Shown here piece by piece: positions 1 to 5,051 of a stretch of DNA of 5,051 bases. The position numbers and the translations under genes are program-made. A model generated the notes under the pieces. That model was given only the letters and a program-made list of their open reading frames with translations, was not told where the DNA came from and ran no database searches. The stretch comes from Anaerolineales bacterium (GTDB lineage: Bacteria; Chloroflexota; Anaerolineae; Anaerolineales; Villigracilaceae): contig JAICQC010000354.1 in the NCBI GenBank assembly GCA_025938055.1, positions 1-5,051 on the forward strand, read 5' to 3'. Position 1 is the first letter of the stretch. Every line of letters starts with the position of its first letter.

Positions 1-86
1 ACCGATAACGTTATTTCCTCACGACACTCCTTTCCCAGGCGTATGGATTCCTGAACACTTGGGAATTCTTTGATGAAGTTTCCATG
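1..86 (-). other. Operon-distal non-coding segment at the left edge
   Basis: This stretch lies immediately downstream of the dioxygenase stop codon and contains no complete gene. On the minus strand it carries two Shine-Dalgarno-like motifs, AAAGGAG (27-33) and GAGGAA (15-20). No usable start codon follows them inside the window: the two GTG triplets nearby run into stops within a few codons. I infer that another co-transcribed gene may begin just past the left edge. A perfect 10-bp palindrome, ATAACGTTAT, occupies 5-14. Short inverted repeats (TTCCCA 32-37 with TGGGAA 60-65) have a long loop and no following T-run, so I do not call a terminator here. Confidence 0.4.
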
Positions 87-1067
87 TCAACGCCCAATCT
101 CTTCAAGACTGTGTCCCGGCGCAACTGGGGTGCCATAACGGTAGAAGGATTTTGCAAGTTGCCCGCCGAACCAGATGCTGCTATTCTCCAGATCGACTTC
201 ATTCGCCACGTCCCAGACGACGGTCTTCCATGCCGGGTCGAAGATCAGATACCCGGTATCGCCGAAGAGCTCGATGCGGTTGCCGCCAGGCTCGAAACAG
301 TACAGGAAGTATGCCTGGGTCGTCCCATGCTTGGCAGGACCGCATTCGATGCGGATGTCGCGCTCGGCGAAGACGTCTGCAATATCGAGCAGGTGCTGCT
401 GAGCGCCATACCAGTAGGCAACATGATGGAAACGCGCACGCGAACCTGTGGCGTCGCGCATCAGTGCCAGTTCATGGACCAGGGCGCTCACGCTCAGCCA
501 TGAGCCAACGACCGATCGATCCTCCCCGATCTTCTGCTCACGGATTTTGAAGCCCAGTGTGTTGACCATAAAATCGGTGTTCGCTACCACGTCGCTGACC
601 ATTAGATTGACATGATCAATGCGGCGGACTGGCACGCCGCGCAAGGGTCGTTTCGAGGGACGGTTGCGAAGCTTGCATGCCAGGTCCGGCGGCGCCTGGA
701 AGTAATCCAGGTCCCACAGGACTTTCTGGCAATGACCATCAGGCGACGTGAATTTGTATGCGCGCCCGTGGGCATAATCGTCTTCTGTCCAGCCGTTTCC
801 GAGCCCTGAGGCGTCAATCCGCAGCGCAAGGGCTTCCAGAGATTCTGCAGAGGCGGCGCGCCATGTCACTTCCTCCAACCCCGGCTGTTTTGATTCGGTA
901 ATCTTCAATGTGTATTGATAGAAATCCTCGTACGCGCGCATGTACACAGACTGCCCTTCCCGGTGGCTGATCTCCATGCCGAGCATCTCGTAAAAAAAAG
1001 TGACCGACTCCTCCGGCTTTGGAGAGTACAGCGCGACGCTGACCAGTTGAGCAATATCTGTGTTCAT
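87..1067 (-). CDS. Extradiol (meta-cleaving) dioxygenase, catechol 2,3-dioxygenase type, VOC fold
   Basis: This is a ring-cleaving dioxygenase that would insert O2 next to the two hydroxyls of a catechol-type substrate, giving a yellow 2-hydroxymuconate-type ring-fission product in the cytoplasm. The protein has 326 residues and two VOC-fold halves: an N-terminal one at about 6-120 and a catalytic C-terminal one at about 147-270. The Fe(II) ligands are visible as His152 (RIDHVNL), His215 (FHHVAYW) and Glu266 (NRIELF). The second-shell residues His198, His247 and Tyr256 match XylE His199, His246 and Tyr255. The extradiol signature at 245-266 is intact except that its first position is Ala. After Glu266 there are 60 residues, somewhat more than in XylE. 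The ATG at 1067 is supported by AAGGA six bases upstream. It is the last visible gene of the operon, 9 bp after the hydratase. The exact catechol preference (catechol, alkylcatechol or biaryl) cannot be read from the sequence. Confidence 0.93.
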   Translation of the reverse strand: MNTDIAQLVSVALYSPKPEESVTFFYEMLGMEISHREGQSVYMRAYEDFYQYTLKITESKQPGLEEVTWRAASAESLEALALRIDASGLGNGWTEDDYAHGRAYKFTSPDGHCQKVLWDLDYFQAPPDLACKLRNRPSKRPLRGVPVRRIDHVNLMVSDVVANTDFMVNTLGFKIREQKIGEDRSVVGSWLSVSALVHELALMRDATGSRARFHHVAYWYGAQQHLLDIADVFAERDIRIECGPAKHGTTQAYFLYCFEPGGNRIELFGDTGYLIFDPAWKTVVWDVANEVDLENSSIWFGGQLAKSFYRYGTPVAPGHSLEEIGR

Positions 1068-1073
1068 TCTGCG

Positions 1074-1078
1074 TCCTT
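1074..1078 (-). promoter_or_regulatory. Ribosome binding site of the dioxygenase gene
   Basis: AAGGA on the minus strand sits six bases before the ATG at 1067. It overlaps the TAA stop codon of the hydratase gene (1077-1079), so termination of one gene and initiation of the next are physically close. This supports both the chosen start and co-translation. Confidence 0.7.
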
Positions 1079-1874
1079 ATGTAAATTTCACGCGCAGTGA
1101 AGGTTGACCCGTCAATGAAAAGAGAAAGTCATCCCCGGCTCGCACAGGAACCATTTTTGTAATGCCGCCAGAGATGACGATGTCACCGGGCTCAAGAGAA
1201 ACACCAAACTCGAGGAGCTTGTTCGCCAGCCAGGCAGTAGAGTTGGCAGGATGACCGAGCGCCGCGGAGCCTATGCCTTCCGCGGTAAGCTCACCATTGT
1301 GATGGATGGTCATCACGAGCGCGCCAAGGTCTGCCTCGCGCAGTTGCTTGTCCCAGGGTCCCAGCGTAAAGCCTCCGTAGGAGGCATTGTCGGCGATCGT
1401 GTCCACCAGTTTGATCTTCCAGTCGGCGATGCGGCTGGCGACGATCTCGATCCCCATGGCACAGGCTTCGGTCGCCTCCAGAACCTGTTCGGGCGTAATG
1501 CCCTGCTCGCGCAGGGGCTTGCCGATCAAGAAAGCCACCTCACCCTCGATGCGCGGCTGCAGGAAATCACCGGCAGGGATTGTCACATTTCCATTCTCAG
1601 CCGGGTAAAAACTGGACTGCCATAGAGTTCCATAGTCTGGCTCGCCAACCCCAAGCTGCTGCTGGATTGCCTTGCTGGTCAACCCGATCTTCCGCCCGAC
1701 GATCTTTTCGCCGCGCTCCAGGCGCATGTTCGTCCAGCACTGCTGGATGGCATAGGCAGTCTGTACATCTGCGATGCCATCGGATTCGGTGATGGGCGGA
1801 ATCGGCATATGTGTGCGCCAGGCGTTGTCGAGCCGGGCGGCAAGCATTTCGATGAAGGGTATTGATGTATTCAT
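1077..1874 (-). CDS. mhpD: 2-keto-4-pentenoate (2-hydroxypenta-2,4-dienoate) hydratase
   Basis: This enzyme adds water to 2-hydroxypenta-2,4-dienoate to give 4-hydroxy-2-oxovalerate, the step after hydrolysis of the ring-fission product. The protein has 265 residues, the normal size for the fumarylacetoacetase-like hydratase/decarboxylase family. Visible family marks are GRKIGLTS (60-67), QQLGVGEPDYGTL (72-84) and the metal-binding set Glu110, Glu112 (RIEGEVAF) and Glu143 (MGIEIVASRI), which I align with E. coli MhpD Glu106, Glu108 and Glu139. The paralogous 4-oxalocrotonate decarboxylase has the same fold. Hydratase is preferred because the window has the hydrolase, aldolase and dehydrogenase but no semialdehyde dehydrogenase or tautomerase. 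The start is ATG 1874, with an unusually close AAGGA. Met10 (ATG at 1847) is an alternative start but has no visible ribosome binding site. It lies 72 bp after the hydrolase gene and 9 bp before the dioxygenase gene. Confidence 0.92.
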   Translation of the reverse strand: MNTSIPFIEMLAARLDNAWRTHMPIPPITESDGIADVQTAYAIQQCWTNMRLERGEKIVGRKIGLTSKAIQQQLGVGEPDYGTLWQSSFYPAENGNVTIPAGDFLQPRIEGEVAFLIGKPLREQGITPEQVLEATEACAMGIEIVASRIADWKIKLVDTIADNASYGGFTLGPWDKQLREADLGALVMTIHHNGELTAEGIGSAALGHPANSTAWLANKLLEFGVSLEPGDIVISGGITKMVPVRAGDDFLFSLTGQPSLRVKFT

Positions 1875-1946
1875 GGTCCTTATAAATGGGAGATGCTGAT
1901 GACTATTTTCTACTTTCTAATCTCTCTTCTCTATACTCTGGTCTCT
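1875..1946 (-). other. 72-bp AT- and purine-rich intergenic spacer, mhpC to mhpD
   Basis: This is the only sizeable gap inside an otherwise tightly packed operon. Read on the minus strand, 1905-1948 is strongly purine-rich (about 36 of 44 bases are A or G), unlike the flanking coding sequence. I see no stable GC-rich hairpin, no T-run typical of a terminator and no well-spaced -35/-10 pair. Its role is unknown. It could be an mRNA processing site, a remnant of a deleted segment or simply a leader for the hydratase gene. Confidence 0.5.
1877..1881 (-). promoter_or_regulatory. Cramped ribosome binding site before mhpD
   Basis: AAGGA on the minus strand is separated from the ATG at 1874 by only two bases, well short of the usual five to ten. 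It is the only purine motif of this kind near the start, and the frame upstream is open only back to a TAG at 1917-1919 with no ATG, GTG or TTG. Initiation may be weak, or the true start may be Met10 at 1847. Confidence 0.45.
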
Positions 1947-2798
1947 TCAAATTTGTCCACTGAAGAATTGCGCCAGAAGCTGGTTAAAACTGTTTGCTTT
2001 TTCGATCTGGATCCAGTGACTGCATTGTCCAAAGACATGCAATTGCGCATTGGGAAGGTGTTTCAACAAATACAGGCTGGTCTCCATGGGAACGATATGA
2101 TCGTCACGCCCGTGAACCAGCAGCGCGGGATGCTCCATGCGCCGCAAGGACAATTCTGAAACCACCAGATCATCGATGGCGGTCTGGCGCGGCGCCGGGA
2201 ACATCGCTTTGAACGATCGTTCCACGTCGGGGTTCATCGCCGCCTCGTGGCGCGTTTTCGCGATTGTGTCGAGTCGGTCGGCGATAAAAGTATCGTCATA
2301 CACAAACCAGCGGATGAAGTTCTTGAAGGTCTGCACCGAGGGGTCATCGTAGAAACCCCACAGCCGGTCGAGCGCCGGCGTGATTCTATGCGGCGTGCCG
2401 ATTGGGCCCATGTGGACAACACGTTGAAATCGCTCCGGCGCCTCCATCAGCAGATGCAGGGCAATGGCGCCGCCCATTGAGTTACCAACCAGGTGCGCTT
2501 TTTCGAGCTTGAGAGCATCGAGAAGTGACAGACACTGGTCCATCCACAGGCGCATCCAGGCACGCATACCGGAAGGTGAATCTTTCGGATGGTCGGTCGC
2601 GCCAAACCCAGCCAGGTCGGGCGCGATGCAATAGAGCTGCCCATCCAGTGCGGGCAGCGCGTACTGCCAGTTCGACCAAGCGGTTACGCCCGGGCCCGAG
2701 CCATGCAGGAAAAGGACTGCCTCCTTTGTATCATCTCCGCTGATATTGGTGTAGGTTTCAAATTCGCCGGTCTTGATTTTAGTATTCGAAACAGCCAT
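1947..2798 (-). CDS. mhpC: Alpha/beta-hydrolase, 2-hydroxy-6-oxo-dienoate (meta-cleavage product) hydrolase
   Basis: This enzyme would cleave the C-C bond of the ring-fission product, releasing 2-hydroxypenta-2,4-dienoate and a carboxylic acid. The protein has 283 residues, close to MhpC and BphD. It shows the oxyanion-loop motif HGSGPG (32-37), the nucleophile elbow GNSMGG with Ser107, the acid Asp233 in GRDDHIVP, and His261 in CSHW followed by Trp262. The 28-residue spacing from Asp233 to His261 equals that in BphD (Asp237, His265). Arg183 is a candidate for the conserved active-site arginine (BphD Arg190). The cap region is roughly 135-215. The start at ATG 2798 is supported by AAGGA nine bases upstream. 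It follows the aldolase gene by 14 bp. A hydrolase indicates that the dioxygenase product is a ketone, as from 3-substituted catechols, rather than an aldehyde. The side chain cannot be inferred, so the symbol marks family, not substrate. Confidence 0.9.
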   Translation of the reverse strand: MAVSNTKIKTGEFETYTNISGDDTKEAVLFLHGSGPGVTAWSNWQYALPALDGQLYCIAPDLAGFGATDHPKDSPSGMRAWMRLWMDQCLSLLDALKLEKAHLVGNSMGGAIALHLLMEAPERFQRVVHMGPIGTPHRITPALDRLWGFYDDPSVQTFKNFIRWFVYDDTFIADRLDTIAKTRHEAAMNPDVERSFKAMFPAPRQTAIDDLVVSELSLRRMEHPALLVHGRDDHIVPMETSLYLLKHLPNAQLHVFGQCSHWIQIEKANSFNQLLAQFFSGQI

Positions 2799-2807
2799 TC
2801 GGGTTCA

Positions 2808-2812
2808 TCCTT
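2808..2812 (-). promoter_or_regulatory. Ribosome binding site of the hydrolase gene
   Basis: AAGGA on the minus strand is nine bases before the ATG at 2798, directly after the aldolase TAA stop (2813-2815). An ATG at 2807-2809 also follows this motif but is out of frame with the hydrolase, so 2798 is the supported start. Confidence 0.65.
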
Positions 2813-3817
2813 TTATGATTTCTGTTTTGCCAGGTCCAGCGTGACGTCCAGGATCCAGTCTTCCTGGCCCGCCATGGCTTTGCGTCGCCCCAGCTCCACC
2901 AGGATCTCGAGGGGATCGACATCATACTGTTTGCCGAGCCGTTTCGCGTGAAGCAGAAAGGTCGAATACACGCCCGCATAACCGATGGCAATCGAATCGC
3001 GGTCGGGGAAAGGCTGGAACGGCATAAAGGGAGCGACAACGAATTCTGCCGCATCCAGCAAACCGAACACATCCCACTCGTGTTCGTAACCCAATCTATC
3101 GAGCGTTGCTGCGATCAGTTCTGTGGCGGTATTGCCAGCCCCGGCCCCCAGGCCTCGCAGTGTACCATCCACCTGGTCCGCGTCTGCCTCCACTGCAGCC
3201 AGCGTATTCCCAACGCCCAGCCCAAGGTTGTTGTGGGCATGGAATCCCACCTGGATCTTGAGCGCTTCTTTCAATGCCCGGACGCGTGATGCTGCACCCT
3301 CGGGCAATAGCGCACCGGCTGAGTCGACCACGTACACACAGTCTGCACCGTAACTCTCCATTAACAGCGCCTGTTCGGCGAGGAATTCAGGTGGACGCAT
3401 ATGCGCCATCATCAGAAAGCCGACAGCTTCCAGTCCCATCTCTTTTGCCATGCCGAAATGCTGTTGGGAAATATCGGCTTCGGTGCATTGAGTAGCAATC
3501 CGCACGACCTGAATGCCGCGCGCAACGGCATCCTTTAACTCCTTACGCGTGCCAATGCCGGGCAGGAGGAGTGCGGCGATCCTGGCATGGGTCACAGCAT
3601 TGCGCGCCTCTTCGATCAAATCCATCTCATTGGTTTTCGAGAAACCATATTGGATGGACGAGCCTGCCAGCCCATCGCCATGAGTGACTTCGAGGACCGG
3701 CACACCAGCTTTATCGAGCGCCTGCGCAACCTTGCGCACCTGCTCGCGTGTGAACTGATGTTTCATGGCATGAGAGCCATCTCGAAGGGTTGTGTCGGTC
3801 AGTCGTGGAGCCTTCAT
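2813..3817 (-). CDS. mhpE: 4-hydroxy-2-oxovalerate aldolase
   Basis: This is a class II, divalent-metal-dependent pyruvate aldolase that splits 4-hydroxy-2-oxovalerate into pyruvate and acetaldehyde. It works as a complex with the acylating dehydrogenase, so that acetaldehyde is channelled. The protein has 334 residues, the usual length: an HMGL-like TIM barrel (about 5-265) and a C-terminal communication domain that contacts the dehydrogenase. The N-terminal motif [10 protein letters not shown] supplies Arg12, Asp13 and His16. FHAHNN supplies metal ligands His193 and His195, and [10 protein letters not shown] supplies Tyr284. These correspond to DmpG Arg17, Asp18, His21, His200, His202 and Tyr291, so the active site looks complete. 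The N-terminus fits the family start. The gene lies only 3 bp after mhpF and has just a weak AAAAG before its ATG, so translation is probably coupled to mhpF, as expected for subunits of one complex. Confidence 0.96.
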   Translation of the reverse strand: MKAPRLTDTTLRDGSHAMKHQFTREQVRKVAQALDKAGVPVLEVTHGDGLAGSSIQYGFSKTNEMDLIEEARNAVTHARIAALLLPGIGTRKELKDAVARGIQVVRIATQCTEADISQQHFGMAKEMGLEAVGFLMMAHMRPPEFLAEQALLMESYGADCVYVVDSAGALLPEGAASRVRALKEALKIQVGFHAHNNLGLGVGNTLAAVEADADQVDGTLRGLGAGAGNTATELIAATLDRLGYEHEWDVFGLLDAAEFVVAPFMPFQPFPDRDSIAIGYAGVYSTFLLHAKRLGKQYDVDPLEILVELGRRKAMAGQEDWILDVTLDLAKQKS

Positions 3818-3820
3818 CTT

Positions 3821-4741
3821 TTAGCTGTCCATTTCCAGAATCTTACGGGCAAACACCTCGCCCACCTGTCGCGCCGAGGCCGTCATAATGTCGAGGTTTC
3901 CGGCATAGGGAGGCAGAAAATCGCCGGCGCCGGTCACCTCCAGCAGCATCGCGATCAACGTCCTCTTTCCTTCCGGGGTGTCGTGCACCTCAAACACCGG
4001 TTCGTTCTTCAGACGATACCCTGGGACATACGTCTGCACCGCCTTGACCATTGCTTCCACCGATTCGACGATCGCCTGGCGATCCACATCCTCCGGGCCC
4101 AACAGCACATAGATGGTATTGCGCATCAAAATGGGCGGGTCCGCCGGGTTAAGGATGATGATAGCTTTACCCTGCTGCGCACCGCCGATCACTTCAATGC
4201 CGCGCGCGGTGGTAAATGTAAATTCATCGATGTTCTGCCGCGTGCCGGGTCCGGCAGAGAGACTGGCAACTGTGCTGACCATCTCGGCATAGGGCACCGG
4301 TATGACGCGCGAAACCGCATGCACCAGCGGGATGGTTGCCTGCCCACCGCACGTGATCAGGTTGACGTTTGCCTCATCCATGTGCGCGCCCAGGTTCACC
4401 GGGGGAATTACGTACGGTCCGCGCGCCGCGGGTGTCAGGTCGATGGCAATACGCCCGGCTTCGCGCAGCATCTTCGCATGGCGAATGTGCGCCGCAGCGC
4501 TGGTGGCATCGAACACAATGCGGATCTCCGGGTCATCCAGGATGGGCTGGATGCCATCATGGCTGGCGTTGACACCCAGCGAGCGGGCGCGCGCCAACCC
4601 CTCAGACTGGGGCTCGATGCCAGTCAGCAGGGCGAGTTCCATATGACCGGGCTCGCGCAGGATCTTGAACATTAGATCACTGCCAATGTTGCCCGAGCCA
4701 AGAATGGCAACTTTGACCCTGCGATCGTTAACGGTATTCAT
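3821..4741 (-). CDS. mhpF: Acylating acetaldehyde dehydrogenase
   Basis: This enzyme oxidises acetaldehyde to acetyl-CoA with NAD+ and CoA, as partner of the aldolase encoded next. The protein has 306 residues, slightly short of the roughly 310-316 common in the family. It has an N-terminal Rossmann nucleotide fold with GSGNIGSDL (15-23), the DATSA motif (78-82), DLTPAA (101-106), the catalytic Cys131 in [17 protein letters not shown] (162-168), Asn170-Ile171 in the channel-lining [13 protein letters not shown] near the C-terminal third and [10 protein letters not shown] at the end. Numbering coincides with BphJ Cys131, Asn170 and Ile171. At position 208 there is Asn (MRNTIY), where the homologues I recall have Asp (MRDT). 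The start codon lies inside the regulator's stop region (ATGA overlap), and AGAAGG is about ten bases upstream. Function is otherwise well supported by sequence and neighbours. Confidence 0.95.
   Translation of the reverse strand: MNTVNDRRVKVAILGSGNIGSDLMFKILREPGHMELALLTGIEPQSEGLARARSLGVNASHDGIQPILDDPEIRIVFDATSAAAHIRHAKMLREAGRIAIDLTPAARGPYVIPPVNLGAHMDEANVNLITCGGQATIPLVHAVSRVIPVPYAEMVSTVASLSAGPGTRQNIDEFTFTTARGIEVIGGAQQGKAIIILNPADPPILMRNTIYVLLGPEDVDRQAIVESVEAMVKAVQTYVPGYRLKNEPVFEVHDTPEGKRTLIAMLLEVTGAGDFLPPYAGNLDIMTASARQVGEVFARKILEMDS
4738..4741 (-). other. ATGA stop/start overlap between regulator gene and mhpF
   Basis: On the minus strand the regulator ends with TGA (4738-4740) while mhpF begins with ATG (4739-4741), giving a four-base overlap. 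Such overlaps usually mean the same mRNA and translational coupling. The regulator therefore appears to be co-transcribed with the catabolic genes it probably controls. Confidence 0.85.
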
Positions 4742-5051
4742 CGCTTCGACACCTTCTGCGGCAAACCGTAATATCCCAGGCGAGCCGAGATGGATCTCCC
4801 GGCGCGCATCACGGCGTCACGATATTCGAGTTGCGAACGCCGGAATCGATACGCCGGAATAGACAGACTGATCGCCGCAATTACCTTGCCCGCATGGTTA
4901 TAGATGGGGGCGCTGACACAGCACAGTTCAGGCAGAATTTCCTCGATATCATAGGCATATTCCTGTTTGCGGATCTTGGCGAGTGCCTGGTGTAGTTCTG
5001 CCTCATCGGTGATGGTATTGGGGGTAAAGCGCGGCAAGCCAGCCGTCTGGA
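4738..5051 (-). CDS. IclR-family transcriptional regulator, C-terminal part (5' end outside the window)
   Basis: The reading frame stays open to the right edge, so the gene is cut there. About 103 C-terminal residues are visible. They belong to the IclR effector-binding (GAF-like) domain: a [11 protein letters not shown] segment, an Ala-rich helix with ARIRKQEYA-like spacing (here [11 protein letters not shown]), acidic EEILPEL, then [20 protein letters not shown], which is the typical CVAAPV-D-G-VVAALSV block, and a terminal helix ending in LGY. The N-terminal winged helix-turn-helix is not in the window, so DNA binding is assumed from the family. IclR members often control aromatic catabolism (for example MhpR, PcaR, PobR), and the direct overlap with mhpF makes this the likely pathway-specific regulator. 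Activator or repressor action and the effector cannot be told. A TTG at 5035-5037 is an internal Leu codon, not the start. Confidence 0.92.
   Translation of the reverse strand, partial: QTAGLPRFTPNTITDEAELHQALAKIRKQEYAYDIEEILPELCCVSAPIYNHAGKVIAAISLSIPAYRFRRSQLEYRDAVMRAGRSISARLGYYGLPQKVSKR
4752..4757 (-). promoter_or_regulatory. Probable ribosome binding site of mhpF
   Basis: AGAAGG on the minus strand lies ten bases before the mhpF ATG, inside the 3' end of the regulator gene. Its match and spacing are moderate, so initiation probably relies partly on ribosomes finishing the regulator. Confidence 0.45.

Noticed and set aside
32..66. Inverted repeats after the dioxygenase stop considered as a terminator
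   Set aside because: The TTCCCA/TGGGAA pair has a 22-base loop, and the alternative ATTCC/GGAAT stem is only five pairs; no T-run follows on the minus strand.
11..202. Minus-strand open frame overlapping the dioxygenase 3' end
   Set aside because: It overlaps the well-supported dioxygenase C-terminal region in another frame and has no recognisable features.
1077..1874. Hydratase gene considered as 4-oxalocrotonate decarboxylase
   Set aside because: The families share fold and metal ligands, but no tautomerase or semialdehyde dehydrogenase is present and the neighbours fit the hydrolytic branch.
1905..1948. Purine-rich spacer considered as an internal promoter
   Set aside because: The best candidate boxes (TTGAAG and TATAGA) are separated by only about nine bases, too short for a standard sigma-70 promoter.
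1893..2159. Plus-strand open frame starting with a hydrophobic stretch that resembles a membrane segment
   Set aside because: The hydrophobic start is produced by the pyrimidine-rich spacer read in reverse, and the rest is antisense to the hydrolase gene. No homology is recognised.
3587..4675. Long plus-strand open frame of 362 codons opposite mhpF and the 5' part of mhpE
   Set aside because: It lies antisense to two strongly supported enzymes, has no recognisable domain, is rich in Arg, His and Gln as reverse-strand shadows are, and has no convincing ribosome binding site.

Overview
All recognisable genes in this window lie on the minus strand, so transcription runs from right to left. Together they form one compact aromatic meta-cleavage (extradiol) catabolic operon. 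In transcription order they are: the 3' part of an IclR-family regulator (cut by the right edge), acylating acetaldehyde dehydrogenase (mhpF type), 4-hydroxy-2-oxovalerate aldolase (mhpE type), an alpha/beta-hydrolase for ring-fission products (mhpC/bphD type), 2-keto-4-pentenoate hydratase (mhpD type), and a two-domain VOC-fold extradiol dioxygenase of the catechol 2,3-dioxygenase type.

The genes make a coherent pathway. The dioxygenase opens a catecholic ring beside the hydroxyls. The hydrolase cleaves the resulting 2-hydroxy-6-oxo-dienoate to a carboxylic acid and 2-hydroxypenta-2,4-dienoate. The hydratase makes 4-hydroxy-2-oxovalerate, the aldolase splits that to pyruvate and acetaldehyde, and the dehydrogenase converts acetaldehyde to acetyl-CoA with NAD+ and CoA. 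Gene order is roughly the reverse of reaction order. The initial ring-hydroxylating or substrate-activating enzymes are not in the window, so the natural substrate cannot be read from it.

Layout: bases 1-86 hold no complete gene, only two purine-rich ribosome-binding-like motifs on the minus strand that suggest the operon continues past the left edge. Bases 87-4741 are five complete genes, with junctions of 9, 72, 14 and 3 bp. Bases 4738-5051 are the regulator fragment, which overlaps mhpF by 4 bp (ATGA). The 72-bp AT- and purine-rich spacer between the hydrolase and hydratase genes (1875-1946) is the only sizeable non-coding stretch inside the operon.

The host is a bacterium with moderately GC-rich DNA. 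Lineage cannot be fixed from the sequence. The dioxygenase length and its motifs recall the longer catechol 2,3-dioxygenases that I associate with Gram-positive and thermophilic bacteria more than with Pseudomonas XylE, but this is only a weak hint. I found no mobile element, RNA gene, CRISPR array or convincing new system. The points worth a second look are the regulator-operon overlap, an apparent Asp-to-Asn change at a conserved position of the dehydrogenase, the odd spacer with a cramped ribosome binding site, and the pairing of mhp-like lower-pathway enzymes with a VOC-type dioxygenase.
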